Shown: one piece after another, positions 52,636-62,325 of the stretch
Layout of the letters: every line of letters starts with the position of its first letter
How positions within the stretch are numbered: position 1 is the first letter of the stretch
Source of the DNA: Bradyrhizobium barranii subsp. barranii
Lineage (GTDB): Bacteria > Pseudomonadota > Alphaproteobacteria > Rhizobiales > Xanthobacteraceae
DNA length: 64,000 bases
Assembly: GCF_017565645.3 (NCBI RefSeq)
Contig: NZ_CP086136.1
Coordinates: 10,275,501-10,339,500 of the forward strand
Reading direction: 5' to 3'
Made by a program: the position numbers and the translations under genes
Notes under the pieces: generated by a model
Seen by the model: only the letters and a program-made list of their open reading frames with translations
Databases searched by the model: none
What the model was told of the DNA's origin: nothing

Positions 52636-52964
52636 AGACCTTTCGGGCGGCCCCCGACCGCCCCGGTAACTCCCCGTTAACCCTTTTTTTGCCCAAATCA
52701 GCGATCTCTGTGCGGATTGGGCCGGAAGGCCCAAGTACGGCCCAAAGTCGCGTCCATTTAGTCTTCGTTGACCATGCCACTGGGCCAACGGGCTCGTGAT
52801 CCCAGCTCGGGTTGCGACCACATGACCCAGAGGTTAGAATTTTAATCAATGGCTTCAGGGCACAAGCGCTGGAGCGTGGTTCGAAAACGCCCGTCACGAC
52901 GGGTCCGGATCTCCGGTCGGATCATGCTTCGAGATTGGGGTTCGCGCTCTCTGCCCGGCACGGT

Positions 52965-54536
52965 GTGGGGTCCATCTTGATTTCTCGTTCGCTTGCTCGC
53001 GCGCTTTTGGCTTCGGTTGCGCTGCTGACGGCCAGTGTTCTGCTGGCCGGCTGCGACACCGACCAGGTTTCGCTCGCGACCAACGCCAAGGCCAACCAGC
53101 CGGTGCCGCCAAAGCTTCTCGCCGCGATGGTCGAGAAGGACATGGACCTGCAATCGCCGATCCTGGTGCGCCTGTTCAAGCAGGAGGCCGAGCTCGAGGT
53201 CTGGAAGCAGGCCCGCAACGGCCAGTTCGCGCTGCTCAAGACTTATCCGATCTGCCGCTGGTCGGGCGATCTCGGCCCGAAGGTGCGCGAAGGCGACCGC
53301 CAGGCGCCGGAGGGATTCTACTCGATCAATCCGGGCCAGATGAATCCGCAGTCGGCCTACTATCTCTCGTTCAACACGGGCTATCCGAACGCGTTCGACA
53401 AGGCTCTGGGGCGCACCGGCTCGCAGCTGATGGTGCACGGCGATTGTTCGTCGCGCGGCTGCTACGCGATGACCGACGAGCAGATCGCGGAGATCTATTC
53501 GCTTGGCCGCGAGTCGTTCTTCGGCGGGCAGAAGGCGTTCCAGCTGCAGGCCTATCCGTTCAAGATGACGCCGGTGAACATGGCCAAGCACCGGAACAAC
53601 CCGAACATGCCGTTCTGGAAGATGATCAAGGAAGGCTATGATCATTTCGAGGTGACGCGGCAGGAGCCGAAGGTCGATTTCTGCGAGCGCAAATACGTGT
53701 TCGACGCAACGAAGACGCCTGACGCGAAGCGCGATCCGGTGTTCGACGCGTCCGCGAAGTGCCCGGCCTATGTGATCCCCGAGAACATCGCCAGCGCGGT
53801 GCGCGACAAGGATGCGCGCGACCAGGTCGAGTACAACAAGCTCGTCGCCAAGGGCACGCCGATCGCGCGCATGAACACCGGCATCGACGGCGGCATGAAC
53901 AAGATTTTTGCCTCGAAGATTCCCGAGGGATCGACTGGACTCTCGGAGAATGCCGAAGGCTCGACCCTGGAGATGCTGGCGATGGCGAAGGCGCCGGGCA
54001 CGATCCCCGGACACGTCAATCCGCCCAAGCCCAATCTCGATGCGGTCGCCGCCGCTCCCGCGAACCAGGAGCCGGTCGTCGCCGTCAGCGCCCCCGCCGC
54101 CACCACCCGCGTCGCCGCAGCCGCGCCGGCCAGCGAGAAATCCCAAGAGAAATCGTCAGGCGGCTTCTTCTCCAACCTCGGCCGCAAGATGGGCCTCGGC
54201 GCCGCCGACACCACGGCGACCACGCCTCCCCCGCAAGCGACCGCGTCCGTGGCCCCGACCGCTGCGCCAGCAACACCACCCACCGCGACGTCGAGGCTGA
54301 AGGCCGCAGTGACCCGGTTCGTGCCTGGCCGCGACACGTCCAAGGACGCGCCGAAGCCGGCCGTCGCCGCCGCCAAGCCGGCCGAACCGGTGAAGCCGGA
54401 CACGCGCCTCGCCGCGACGCGGCCGGCGCTGAAGCCGTCGGTGTCGGATGGCGCGAGTGAAGCGACGCAGATCATGGGCGCCGCGCCGGTGGTGTCGTCG
54501 AACTCGTTCGACAGCCGCTTTGGGGCGGTGAAGTAA
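52965..54536 (+). CDS. YafK-type L,D-transpeptidase lipoprotein with proline/alanine-rich tail
   Basis: About 523 residues from a GTG: VGSILISRSLARALLASVAL leads to a lipobox LLAGC. The L,D-transpeptidase domain carries the HGDCSSRGCYAMTDE motif with the catalytic Cys in SRGCYAMTD, so it cross-links or anchors on peptidoglycan. After ~residue 350 the sequence is Pro/Ala/Thr-rich and disordered (TTPPPQATASVAPTAAPATP). The frame is open to 52812, and longer starts would give an odd N-terminus. Acts in the periplasm or at the outer membrane. Confidence 0.82.
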   Translation: MGSILISRSLARALLASVALLTASVLLAGCDTDQVSLATNAKANQPVPPKLLAAMVEKDMDLQSPILVRLFKQEAELEVWKQARNGQFALLKTYPICRWSGDLGPKVREGDRQAPEGFYSINPGQMNPQSAYYLSFNTGYPNAFDKALGRTGSQLMVHGDCSSRGCYAMTDEQIAEIYSLGRESFFGGQKAFQLQAYPFKMTPVNMAKHRNNPNMPFWKMIKEGYDHFEVTRQEPKVDFCERKYVFDATKTPDAKRDPVFDASAKCPAYVIPENIASAVRDKDARDQVEYNKLVAKGTPIARMNTGIDGGMNKIFASKIPEGSTGLSENAEGSTLEMLAMAKAPGTIPGHVNPPKPNLDAVAAAPANQEPVVAVSAPAATTRVAAAAPASEKSQEKSSGGFFSNLGRKMGLGAADTTATTPPPQATASVAPTAAPATPPTATSRLKAAVTRFVPGRDTSKDAPKPAVAAAKPAEPVKPDTRLAATRPALKPSVSDGASEATQIMGAAPVVSSNSFDSRFGAVK

Positions 54537-54645
54537 GGCCGGCGCTCGCTTAATCTCTCCGATCCATCTCAGCCTGACGCCGTCATTCCCTTTGATGAGG
54601 TATGGTGAAGAGCGCTGCGCCTCACTCAAAGACGGGCAGCGCGAC

Positions 54646-55341
54646 CTACGGCGCCAAATACCGCATCAGCTCCGGATTGCCGCGCACATCATTCGCCTGC
54701 CCTTGCAGAGCGACCCTGCCGCGGTCGAGCACGTAGGCATAGTCCGCGACGCGCAGCGCGAGGTCGAGGTGCTGCTCGACGATGATGACGGCGATGCTCT
54801 TCGCGAGCTCGATCAGGCGCTCGGTGATCTCCTCGATCACGCCGATCCAGACGCCTTCGGTCGGCTCGTCCAGCAACAACAGCTTTGGATCGCCCAGCAT
54901 CGCGCGGCCGATGGCGAGCATCTTGCGCTCACCGCCGGAGAGGGTGCCGGCGGGCTGGTCGAGGCGCTGGCCGAGTTTCGGAAAGATGGTCAGCACATGG
55001 TCCACCGCGTCGGCCTTCTTGCTGGCGAGCGAGCCGACCGCCAGATTGTCGCGCACCGACAGGCGCGCGAACACCGAATGCTCCTGCGGGACGTAGCCGA
55101 TGCCGGCGCGCACGCGCTCCTGGGTCGCGCGGCGGCTGATGTCGCGTCCATCGAACGCGACCTCGCCCTTCCATGCCGGCAGCTCGCCGACGATGGTCCT
55201 CATCAGCGTGGTCTTGCCGGCACCGTTGCGGCCGAGCACGGCGACGCCGCCGCGCCAGGGAATGCCGAGGGTGACGTCGAACAGGACCTGGCTGCGGCCA
55301 TAGCCCGCGTCGAGATGCTTGATGTCCAAAAATTCAGGCAC
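54646..55341 (-). CDS. ABC transporter ATPase (LivF/UrtE-like)
   Basis: 231 residues. Walker A GRNGAGKTTLMR, signature LSGGERKMLAIG, Walker B LLLDEPTEGV and H-loop VEQHLDLALR. The length and GYVPQEHSVF type motifs fit LivF/UrtE. It powers the amide/branched-chain type importer encoded upstream. Its ATG overlaps the end of the other ATPase gene by 8 bases. Confidence 0.93.
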   Translation of the reverse strand: MPEFLDIKHLDAGYGRSQVLFDVTLGIPWRGGVAVLGRNGAGKTTLMRTIVGELPAWKGEVAFDGRDISRRATQERVRAGIGYVPQEHSVFARLSVRDNLAVGSLASKKADAVDHVLTIFPKLGQRLDQPAGTLSGGERKMLAIGRAMLGDPKLLLLDEPTEGVWIGVIEEITERLIELAKSIAVIIVEQHLDLALRVADYAYVLDRGRVALQGQANDVRGNPELMRYLAP

Positions 55342-56068
55342 GGCGCAGATAGATCTCCTGAACGGATTTATTGGCCTGGATCTCCGACACGGCGCCTGAT
55401 GCCAGCACCTTGCCCTGGTCGAGCACGGTCAACCGATCGCAGATGTCGCGGATGAAATCGAGGTCGTGCTCGACGATGACGAGCGAGCAATGTTTCTTGA
55501 TCGGCTGAAGCAGTTCACCGGTGACGCGGCGCTCCTCCAGGCTCATGCCGCCGGTCGGCTCGTCCAGCAGCAGCAGCTTCGGCTTGCCCGCGAGCGCCAT
55601 CGCGATCTCCAGCCATTGCTGCTGGCCGTGCGACAGCGCCGCCGCCGCGTCGAAGGCGCGATCGGCGAGGCGGAACTGCGTCAGCATGGTCATGACCTGG
55701 TCGTGCAGCGCACCCCGCGTGCGTGAGAATACGAGATCGAACAGCGAGGACTGCGCCTGCAGCGCGAGCAGGATGTTGTCATAGAGCGTCAGCGTCGGCA
55801 GCACGCTGGTGATCTGGAATTTCAGGCTCATGCCGGCCCGGGCCCGTTCGGTCGGCGTGAACGCGGTGATGTCGGCGTTGATGAAACTCACTTTGCCTTG
55901 GGTCGGCACTTCGGCCCCCGCAATGCACTTCATCAGCGTGCTCTTGCCGGAGCCGTTCGGTCCGATCAGGCCGTGAAACTCGTTCTCGCCGACGGTGAGC
56001 GCGGCACCGTCGAGCGCGGTGAGCTTGCCAAAGATCTTCTTGATGCCGGCAGCTTCAAGGAGCGGCAT
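55334..56068 (-). CDS. ABC transporter ATPase (LivG/UrtD-like)
   Basis: About 244 residues from MPLLEAAGIKKIFGKLTALD. Walker A GPNGSGKSTLMK, signature ALSHGQQQWLEIAMALAG (SHGQQ in place of SGGQQ), Walker B LLLDEPTGGM. The frame reaches 56176 but the extra part is inside the permease gene; 56068 has AAGGAG six bases upstream and overlaps the permease end. Confidence 0.92.
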   Translation of the reverse strand: MPLLEAAGIKKIFGKLTALDGAALTVGENEFHGLIGPNGSGKSTLMKCIAGAEVPTQGKVSFINADITAFTPTERARAGMSLKFQITSVLPTLTLYDNILLALQAQSSLFDLVFSRTRGALHDQVMTMLTQFRLADRAFDAAAALSHGQQQWLEIAMALAGKPKLLLLDEPTGGMSLEERRVTGELLQPIKKHCSLVIVEHDLDFIRDICDRLTVLDQGKVLASGAVSEIQANKSVQEIYLRRA

Positions 56069-57200
56069 TGCGCTTCTCCTTCTCAGTCTGCTTCTCAGTC
56101 TGCTTCTCAGTCCGCTTCTCGGTCTCCTTGGGCTTGGCACCAAAGCTGCCGACCCGTTCGCGCTCGCCGAGCACAAAACTGATCAGGCCAAGCGGCCGGA
56201 ACAGGATCACGAGCAGCAGCAGCAGACCGAGGATGATCGGCCAGATCTCGCGGTAATTGTCAGAGAGCCAGAAGCTGACGCCCTCGACGATCACGGTGCC
56301 GATGACGGCGCCGATCAACGTGCCGGAGCCGCCGAACAGCACATAGAGCACGACCTGCGTCGAGACCACGACACCGACCATGTTGGGCCAGACGAAACCT
56401 TCATGGAAGGCATAAAGGCTGCCGGCAAGACCTGCGATGGCGCCGCCGATCGCGAAGATGATCGCCTTCAGGTGCTGTACCTTGTAGCCGAAGAAGGCGA
56501 TGCGCTGCTCGTTCTCGCGCAGGCCCGCAAGCGCCAGGCCGAATTGCGAGCGTACCAGGAAGCGGCAGAGCAGGTAGACCACGACGAGGATACCGAGCAC
56601 GAGATAGTAGAACGCCGGGCCCTCAGTAAATTCGTAGCCGCCGAGCGACATCGGCGCGATCGAGGGGATGCCGTTCTGGCCGCCGAGATAGTACCAGCCG
56701 CGCGCGAGGCGATCGGCGGCGTAGGAGCCGGTCAGCGTGCCCAGCGACACGAAGATGACGCTGGAGGGATGCCGTCCGAGCAGCAGGAAGCCGCCGAGCA
56801 GCAGCGCGAAGGTAAGGCCGATGATCGTGCCGGCAGGGAGCACCAGAAAGATGTTGGTGATGTCGAGATCGCGCGCGAGCAGCGCGACGCCATAGCCGGC
56901 CGAGCCGAAGAACAGGGCCTGGCCGAAGCTCATGATGCCGGCATAGCCCCAGACCAGATCGAACGACAACGCGAACAGCGCGAGGATGATCACGCGGGTC
57001 GCGAACACCGTGAGGTAGTCCTGCAGCACCAGCGGCGCGAGCAGCGCCGCGACGAGCACGACGCCCTCCACGATCGGCAGGACCTTTCGTCCTGCCTTGA
57101 CCAGTTCCTTGGCCTGTCCCGCTGCCACGCGTTCAGCCATCGCATCGTCCGCTTCGTCGCCGGCGATGGCTTCTCTTACCACAGTCATCGACTTCGGCAT
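56055..57200 (-). CDS. ABC permease (LivM/UrtC-like) with repeat-coded C-terminus
   Basis: 381 residues with about ten membrane spans. FALSFDLVWGYAGIMSFGQA and the EAA-like region (GLRENEQRIAFFGYKVQH) are typical of LivM/UrtC. The last ~25 residues are KQTE-type repeats coded by the 12-bp tandem repeat at 56079-56126. It is coupled on both sides: its stop lies inside the next ATPase gene and its start is 6 bases after the binding protein. Confidence 0.92.
   Translation of the reverse strand: MPKSMTVVREAIAGDEADDAMAERVAAGQAKELVKAGRKVLPIVEGVVLVAALLAPLVLQDYLTVFATRVIILALFALSFDLVWGYAGIMSFGQALFFGSAGYGVALLARDLDITNIFLVLPAGTIIGLTFALLLGGFLLLGRHPSSVIFVSLGTLTGSYAADRLARGWYYLGGQNGIPSIAPMSLGGYEFTEGPAFYYLVLGILVVVYLLCRFLVRSQFGLALAGLRENEQRIAFFGYKVQHLKAIIFAIGGAIAGLAGSLYAFHEGFVWPNMVGVVVSTQVVLYVLFGGSGTLIGAVIGTVIVEGVSFWLSDNYREIWPIILGLLLLLVILFRPLGLISFVLGERERVGSFGAKPKETEKRTEKQTEKQTEKEKRNAAP
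56079..56126. repeat. Four 12-bp tandem repeats at the 3' end of the permease gene
   Basis: CTTCTCAGTCTG is repeated at 56079, 56091, 56103 and 56115 (the last two with one or two changes). Read on the minus strand it codes KQTE-like units, so unit number changes keep the frame. Length variation between strains is likely. Confidence 0.85.
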
Positions 57201-57206
57201 TCCGCC

Positions 57207-58424
57207 TCAGCATTCCTTGGGATCGACGAGCCCGTCGCTGCGTCCGACGATCTCGTAGTTCCCGCCCTTGGCGACGGCGGTGTACATCTTCATCTTGCAG
57301 TGCCGCTTGCCTGGCACCATCTCGGCCGGCCCGCCCGGGCCTTCGGCGATCTTGGCGTGATCGAGCGCGGCGGCAACCGAGTCGCGATCGACCTTGCCGG
57401 CTTCCTTCACGGCCGCTTCCCAAAGCTTGAGGCCGCGATAGGTGCCGGTCGCGGCACTGCCGGCCGCGAACAGGAAGTTGCCCGGAAAGTCCTTCTCATA
57501 CGCCGCCTGGATTTTTGCGTCGAACGGGTTCTCCTTGGTCAGCACCTTGAAATAGTCGAGACAGCTTGCGAGCCCCTCGATCTCGGCGGCCTGGTTGATG
57601 TTGAGCGTGTTCTCGTCATAGTAGACGCAGGCCAGGCGCCCGCCGTTCTTGAGGAAGCCCGCTTCATAGAGCTGCTTGAAGAACGGGCCGACGCCCGGCG
57701 GAATGACGGTGTTGAAAAAGACGTCGACCTTGTTGGAGATGATGCGGTTGACCGTCGATGAGAAGTCGATCTGGTCGAGCGGGTAATATTCCTCGAACAC
57801 GACCTCGCCGCCGTTCGCCTCAATGACCTTGCGGGCGTAGACGTTGAGCGTGTGCGGCCAGACATAGTTGGCGCTCGGTAGCGCGAACTTTTTGCCACCG
57901 TTCTTGATCAGCCAGGGGATGAACTCGTCACACTGCTGCGCCGGCGTCGGTCCGGTGCAGAACAGGTAGGGCGTGCACTCCTTGCCTTCGTAGAGCTGCG
58001 GATAGATGTAGAGCGTCTTGCCGCGCGCCACGATCGGGTCCTTGATCGCGTTGCGCATCGACGAGGTGATGCCGCCCAGCACCATGTCGACCTTGTCGCG
58101 CTGGATCAGTTTTCGGACGTTGCCGACGGCGACGGATTCGTTCGAGGCAGTGTCCTCGATATAGAGCTCGAGCGGACGGCCGAGCAGACCACCGGCCGTG
58201 TTGATCTCCTTGATCACCATCTTGGCGACATTGGCGTCGGCATTGCCGGCATAGGCGATCGGGCCGGTGAGGTCGGTCGCGCTACCGACCTTGATCGGGC
58301 CTTCCGCCGCGTTCGCCCAAGGCGCCGGGATCACCCAGCTGCCGACGCCGGTCGCGACCGCGCCGGTGGTAAAGGCAAGATTGGAGAGGAAGCGGCGACG
58401 CGAAAGCTGAGTACGATCGAACAT
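57207..58424 (-). CDS. ABC transporter substrate-binding protein (urea/short-chain amide type)
   Basis: About 405 residues from MFDRTQLSRRRFLSNLAFTT, a Tat-like signal. The mature part starts AEGPIKVGSATDLTGPIAY and holds GGLLGRPLELYIEDTASNES, as in the UrtA/FmdD group (Peripla_BP_5). It would bind urea or a short amide in the periplasm and pass it to the two permeases. The frame is open to 58529, but the Tat signal start at 58424 is natural. Confidence 0.9.
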   Translation of the reverse strand: MFDRTQLSRRRFLSNLAFTTGAVATGVGSWVIPAPWANAAEGPIKVGSATDLTGPIAYAGNADANVAKMVIKEINTAGGLLGRPLELYIEDTASNESVAVGNVRKLIQRDKVDMVLGGITSSMRNAIKDPIVARGKTLYIYPQLYEGKECTPYLFCTGPTPAQQCDEFIPWLIKNGGKKFALPSANYVWPHTLNVYARKVIEANGGEVVFEEYYPLDQIDFSSTVNRIISNKVDVFFNTVIPPGVGPFFKQLYEAGFLKNGGRLACVYYDENTLNINQAAEIEGLASCLDYFKVLTKENPFDAKIQAAYEKDFPGNFLFAAGSAATGTYRGLKLWEAAVKEAGKVDRDSVAAALDHAKIAEGPGGPAEMVPGKRHCKMKMYTAVAKGGNYEIVGRSDGLVDPKEC

Positions 58425-58426
58425 GA

Positions 58427-59284
58427 CTAAACCCCTTTTCCAGCGATGAGGCCCTGTGGCCGAAATTTGATGAAGACAATGGCGAGCACGAAGACGAGGA
58501 CGTCGGCGACGACGGGCGCCATCACCCATGGCAGCGCGGCGCTGAGGGTGCCGATCACGCCGGCGCCCGCCACCGGTCCGATGAAGGAGCCGACGCCGCC
58601 GACCATCACCGCGACAAAACCCTGGATCAGGAAGCGCAGGCCGAGATCGGCGTACAGGCTGAACACCGGCACGATCAGCGCACCGGCAAGGCCGGCGAGC
58701 GCGGAGCCGAACGCAAACGTGGCGCCGTACATCAGGGGCGTGGAAATGCCTGAGGCCCGCGCCAGCGAGGGATTTTCCAGGGTGGCGCGCATGCGCAGGC
58801 CAAAACTCGTGCGCGACAGCAGGAGGTAACAGCCCGCCATCACCAGGAGCGTGATGACGATGATGGTGAAGCGCCAGGCCGAGATATGCATGGCGCCGAT
58901 ATCGATCGAGCCGCCGATCGGCTCGGGCACGGTCAGATAGAAGCCGCCGATCAGGCCGCGCACCGATTCGCGGATGATCAGGCCGAGCGCATAGGTGCCG
59001 AGCATCGCCACGATCGGCGCGGCGTAGAAGCGGCGGATGATCAGCGCCTCCAGCACGAAGCCGAGCGCACCGACCACAAACGGCGCCGCGACCATGCCGG
59101 CCCAGATCGGCAGGCCCTTGGCGTAGGCGAGATAGGTGATGTAGGCCCCGAGCAGGACGAACTCGCCTTGCGCGAAGTTGAAGATGCCCATCATGCTGGC
59201 GATGATCCCGAGCCCCAGCACGATCAGGACGATGATCGCGCCGAAGCTCAGGATCTCGAACGCCGCGACGAACGCGTTAGCCAT
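58427..59284 (-). CDS. ABC permease (LivH/UrtB-like)
   Basis: 285 residues with about eight membrane helices. GIIASMMGIFNFAQGEFVLLG and GGFYLTVPEPIGG are typical of LivH/UrtB, and the C-terminal VADVLVFVLAIVFIKFRPQG (GxxF...RPxG) is the family ending. Its stop is 2 bases before the binding-protein start, so it is coupled in the operon. A palindromic element lies in its 5' leader (59291-59355). Confidence 0.93.
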   Translation of the reverse strand: MANAFVAAFEILSFGAIIVLIVLGLGIIASMMGIFNFAQGEFVLLGAYITYLAYAKGLPIWAGMVAAPFVVGALGFVLEALIIRRFYAAPIVAMLGTYALGLIIRESVRGLIGGFYLTVPEPIGGSIDIGAMHISAWRFTIIVITLLVMAGCYLLLSRTSFGLRMRATLENPSLARASGISTPLMYGATFAFGSALAGLAGALIVPVFSLYADLGLRFLIQGFVAVMVGGVGSFIGPVAGAGVIGTLSAALPWVMAPVVADVLVFVLAIVFIKFRPQGLIAGKGV

Positions 59285-59290
59285 GCGATG

Positions 59291-59355
59291 GATTCTTGCT
59301 TTGACGCGTTTTCTCGACGCGAACCGGTATCCACTTCGCTTGAAGACGCTCTGCT
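59291..59355. repeat. Palindromic element between genes, copy B
   Basis: Same family as 28616-28680: GACGCGTTTTC, GAACCGGTATCCACTTCGCT and an outer AAGACGC end, with about 83% identity and the same orientation. Here it is in the gap between the permease start and the amidase stop and is not coding. Confidence 0.8.
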
Positions 59356-59380
59356 CCGTCCGTCTGCATTAGTTCCTCTC

Positions 59381-60895
59381 TCACATCTTCTTCCAGTCGC
59401 CGATCTGCTCGAAGGCATGGGCGGCGCGGTAGATGGTGGATTCCTCGAACATGCGGCCGACCAGCATCAGGCCGACGGGCAGGCCGTCGACCATGCCGCA
59501 GGGCAGCGACATCGCGGGGTGATGGGTGATGTCGAACGGCGCGGTGTTGGAGATCATCTCCAGCGCGCGGGCGACATAGTCTTCGCGGCTTGCGGTGGGC
59601 TCCGGCAGCTTGGTCGCCTTCATCGGCGTGGTCGGCAGCAGCAGCAGGTCGTATTCGCCGAATGCCTTGTCATAGGCCGCGGTCAAGCGACGCGAGATGT
59701 TGAGGGCCTTGCCGTAATAGCGGGGACCGAAGCTATTGTTGATGTAGGTCCCGAGCATCAGGAACAGTTTTGTCGTCTCCGACAGCGAATCCGCCTGCCG
59801 GCGCCAGCCGCGATGGAAGTCCATCAGCGAGGTCGAGTAGAGGTCGGAACGGCTCAGGCCATAGCCATCGCCATACATCATGGTCTGGGTCATGCCCTCC
59901 GTGCCGATCGGCGTCCAGATCGCGGGGCCGACGAGATGCATCGGGATCGAAACGGTCTCGACCGTGGCGCCGAGATCCTTGAAGCGCTTGGCCGCCTCGC
60001 GGACGCTTTCGTTGACGGCGGCTTCCGCGTTCGCCTGCTCAAAGCCTTCCTTGAGGATGCCGATCTTCATGCCCTTGACGCCCTGGCCGAGCGCCTTGGT
60101 GTACTCCTCGACCTTCGGCGACTTGATGCGGGGATCGTAGCCGTCGTCGCCGGCGAGCACTTCGAGCAGCAGCGCATTGTCGGCGACGGTCGCGGTCATC
60201 GGACCGGTGTGGTCGACGAAGACCTCGATCGGCATGATGCCGGTGTAGGGGACGAGTCCCCAGGTCGGCTTCATGCCGTAGGTGCCGCAGAACGAGGATG
60301 GCATGCGGATCGAGCCGCCCTGGTCGCCGCCGATCGCCATGTCGACCTCGCCGAGCGCGACGACGACGCCGGAACCAGAGGACGAGCCGCCGGCCGAATA
60401 GCCCATCTTGTGCGGATTATGCACGGCACCGACCGCGCCGGTGTGGCTGCCGCCGGACATGCAGAAGGATTCGCAATGCACCTTGCCGGCGATCTCGGCG
60501 CCGGCATCGAGCATGCGCGTGACGATGGTGGCGTCGAAATCGGGGACATAGCCCTCCAGCGTCGCCGAGCCGTTCATCATGGGCACGCCGGCGAGCATGA
60601 TGTTGTCCTTCAGCGCGACGGTCTTGCCCTTGAGCTTGCCGCTCGCCGCACCCTTCACGATCGACTTGCGGTACCAGGCGTTGCGCGGGTTCTCCTCGGG
60701 CGAGGGCCGGTAGCCCGGCGTGCGCGGATATTTGACCTCCGGCACTTCGTCCGGCATCGCGCCGACGAGATTATAGGCCTCGATCGAGCCCTGCATCAGG
60801 CCGCGGAACGAGGCGACATCGGCATCGGTCAGCGAAAGGCCGCACTGCTTGGCGACGTCAAGAAGTTGGGCAGGCGTGGGAAGGACAACTGTCAC
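59381..60895 (-). CDS. Amidase-signature family protein
   Basis: 504 residues. VALKDNIMLAGVPMMNGSAT holds the catalytic Lys, SGSGVVVALGEVDMAIGGDQ and GGSIRMPSSFCGTYGMKPTW carry the Ser-Ser-Lys triad of the amidase signature (GGSS). It hydrolyses an amide to acid and ammonia. It lies directly after the AmiC-like gene and before the permease genes on the same strand, so it is likely the catabolic enzyme for the transported amide. Regulation by the facing MarR is probable. Confidence 0.92.
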   Translation of the reverse strand: MTVVLPTPAQLLDVAKQCGLSLTDADVASFRGLMQGSIEAYNLVGAMPDEVPEVKYPRTPGYRPSPEENPRNAWYRKSIVKGAASGKLKGKTVALKDNIMLAGVPMMNGSATLEGYVPDFDATIVTRMLDAGAEIAGKVHCESFCMSGGSHTGAVGAVHNPHKMGYSAGGSSSGSGVVVALGEVDMAIGGDQGGSIRMPSSFCGTYGMKPTWGLVPYTGIMPIEVFVDHTGPMTATVADNALLLEVLAGDDGYDPRIKSPKVEEYTKALGQGVKGMKIGILKEGFEQANAEAAVNESVREAAKRFKDLGATVETVSIPMHLVGPAIWTPIGTEGMTQTMMYGDGYGLSRSDLYSTSLMDFHRGWRRQADSLSETTKLFLMLGTYINNSFGPRYYGKALNISRRLTAAYDKAFGEYDLLLLPTTPMKATKLPEPTASREDYVARALEMISNTAPFDITHHPAMSLPCGMVDGLPVGLMLVGRMFEESTIYRAAHAFEQIGDWKKM

Positions 60896-60984
60896 GGCGC
60901 TCTCCTGAAGTTTCTTGGTACGGTCCCTGCGCGCGGCCGCGATTGGCGCGACGCGCGCAGCGGCCCTGCTGAAACATTCAAAGC

Positions 60985-61020
60985 GGAAATATTTTCCTTT
61001 TCAAGTATTATTTTGAGATG
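60985..61020. promoter_or_regulatory. AT-rich imperfect inverted repeat before the amidase gene
   Basis: TTCAAGTATTATTTTGA is partly symmetric (TTCAA/TTTGA) and lies 90-125 bases upstream of the amidase start. It resembles the stronger site at 62326-62337. A second MarR site is possible but weak. Confidence 0.35.
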
Positions 61021-61046
61021 GGGCTGTCCGGATTGCCGCAGCAGGC

Positions 61047-62231
61047 TCAGACCGACTTGATCAGCTTGAAGTCGAGGCCGTCGGCCTCCGCGAGATACAT
61101 CTGCATGCGGGCGTGGCCGTTGCGAACGACGACCGGGCCGCGCGCGCCGCCATAAACGATGTTGCGACCCGCCGCGAGCATGGGCGCCATCGACAGCGAA
61201 CCTGCCTTTTTCGCCACGGCTTCGAGGAAACGCAGGCCTTCATAGCTGGACTGGCCAAGCGAGCCGATCGGCGGGGCATTCGGCCCGAACATCGCGCGAT
61301 AGCGGATCTGGAAGTCGTCATTGGCCCGCGAGCCGATGCCGGAGAAATAGCCGGATGCGCAGAACATGTTCTCGCTGTTGTCGGCGCCGATGCCGAGCAG
61401 CACCGTCTCGTCCATGGCCCCCGCCAGCCGCAGCGTCGTGGCGCCGAGCCCGCATTCGCCGAAAGCACGATTGAAGGTGACGCTGTCGGTGCCGATCAGC
61501 GAGATCAGCACGACATCGGGCCGCGCGGCACGGATGCGCGCCAAATGCGGCTCGTGATTGTCCTCGCCGAGAGGGACGAACTCCTCGCCGACGACGTGGC
61601 CGCCGGTTTCCCTGATGTAGTTCTTCACGGCGCGGTGCGACTGCCAGGGCCAGACGTAATCGCTGCCGATCAGGTACCAGCGCGACGCCTTTTTGACGTC
61701 GGCAAGCCAGTGGATCGACGGCCGGCTCTGCCAGCGCGGCGTCTCGCCGATCGCCATCACGCCGGGCGTACGCTCGCCGCCTTCGTAGACCGGCGTATAG
61801 ATGTAGGGGATGCGGTGACGCGTGGTGACGTCGCGCAAGCCGACGCGGACCGCGCTGGTGTGCAGCCCGACGATGAGATCAACCTCGTCGAATGCGATCG
61901 CCTGCTCGGCGCGGTTCAGCACCTCGTCGAGCGGCCCGCCGGCGTCGTAGATCGACAGCTCGATCTCGCGGCCGAGGATGCCGCCGCGCTTGTTGATCTC
62001 GGCAACGGCGAGTTGCGCGCTGTTGGTCGCGCAGGGGCCCCATACACCCGGCGATCCCGTGCAGCAGATGAAGCCGCCGATGCGCAGCTTGTTCGCGCCA
62101 CGCCGCCTGAGGAAAGCATGATCGCCCGGCGACAGCGAGCTATCGGCTCCCGACGACGACAGATTCCTCAGCAGCAAGGACGGCGGCATCGCCGGACTGC
62201 CGTGAGCCGGGAAGTTTACCGTCGCGTGCAC
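61047..62231 (-). CDS. AmiC-like amide-binding protein, probably cytosolic
   Basis: About 394 residues from a GTG (62231) after ACAGGAGTTGGC. The fold is Peripla_BP_5: LRIGGFICCTGSPGVWGPCA, AEINKRGGILGREIELSIYD and QSSYEGLRFLEAVAKKAG match AmiC/FmdD. No Sec or Tat signal is visible with any of the possible starts (62306, 62231, 62189). In Pseudomonas AmiC is a cytosolic amide sensor that holds down amidase expression; here the neighbours are an amidase and a MarR, which suggests a sensing role. Confidence 0.83.
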   Translation of the reverse strand: MHATVNFPAHGSPAMPPSLLLRNLSSSGADSSLSPGDHAFLRRRGANKLRIGGFICCTGSPGVWGPCATNSAQLAVAEINKRGGILGREIELSIYDAGGPLDEVLNRAEQAIAFDEVDLIVGLHTSAVRVGLRDVTTRHRIPYIYTPVYEGGERTPGVMAIGETPRWQSRPSIHWLADVKKASRWYLIGSDYVWPWQSHRAVKNYIRETGGHVVGEEFVPLGEDNHEPHLARIRAARPDVVLISLIGTDSVTFNRAFGECGLGATTLRLAGAMDETVLLGIGADNSENMFCASGYFSGIGSRANDDFQIRYRAMFGPNAPPIGSLGQSSYEGLRFLEAVAKKAGSLSMAPMLAAGRNIVYGGARGPVVVRNGHARMQMYLAEADGLDFKLIKSV

Positions 62232-62325
62232 GCCAACTCCTGTCTGGCACCAGACCTGAAAGCACAATGAGCAGGCGGCCACGGCATCCGCCCTTTTGTT
62301 AGGCAAACATCCTATTTTGAAAATA

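Noticed and set aside
58886..61060. Long plus-strand frame opposite the permease and amidase genes
   Set aside because: Antisense shadow; the minus-strand genes have clear domains.
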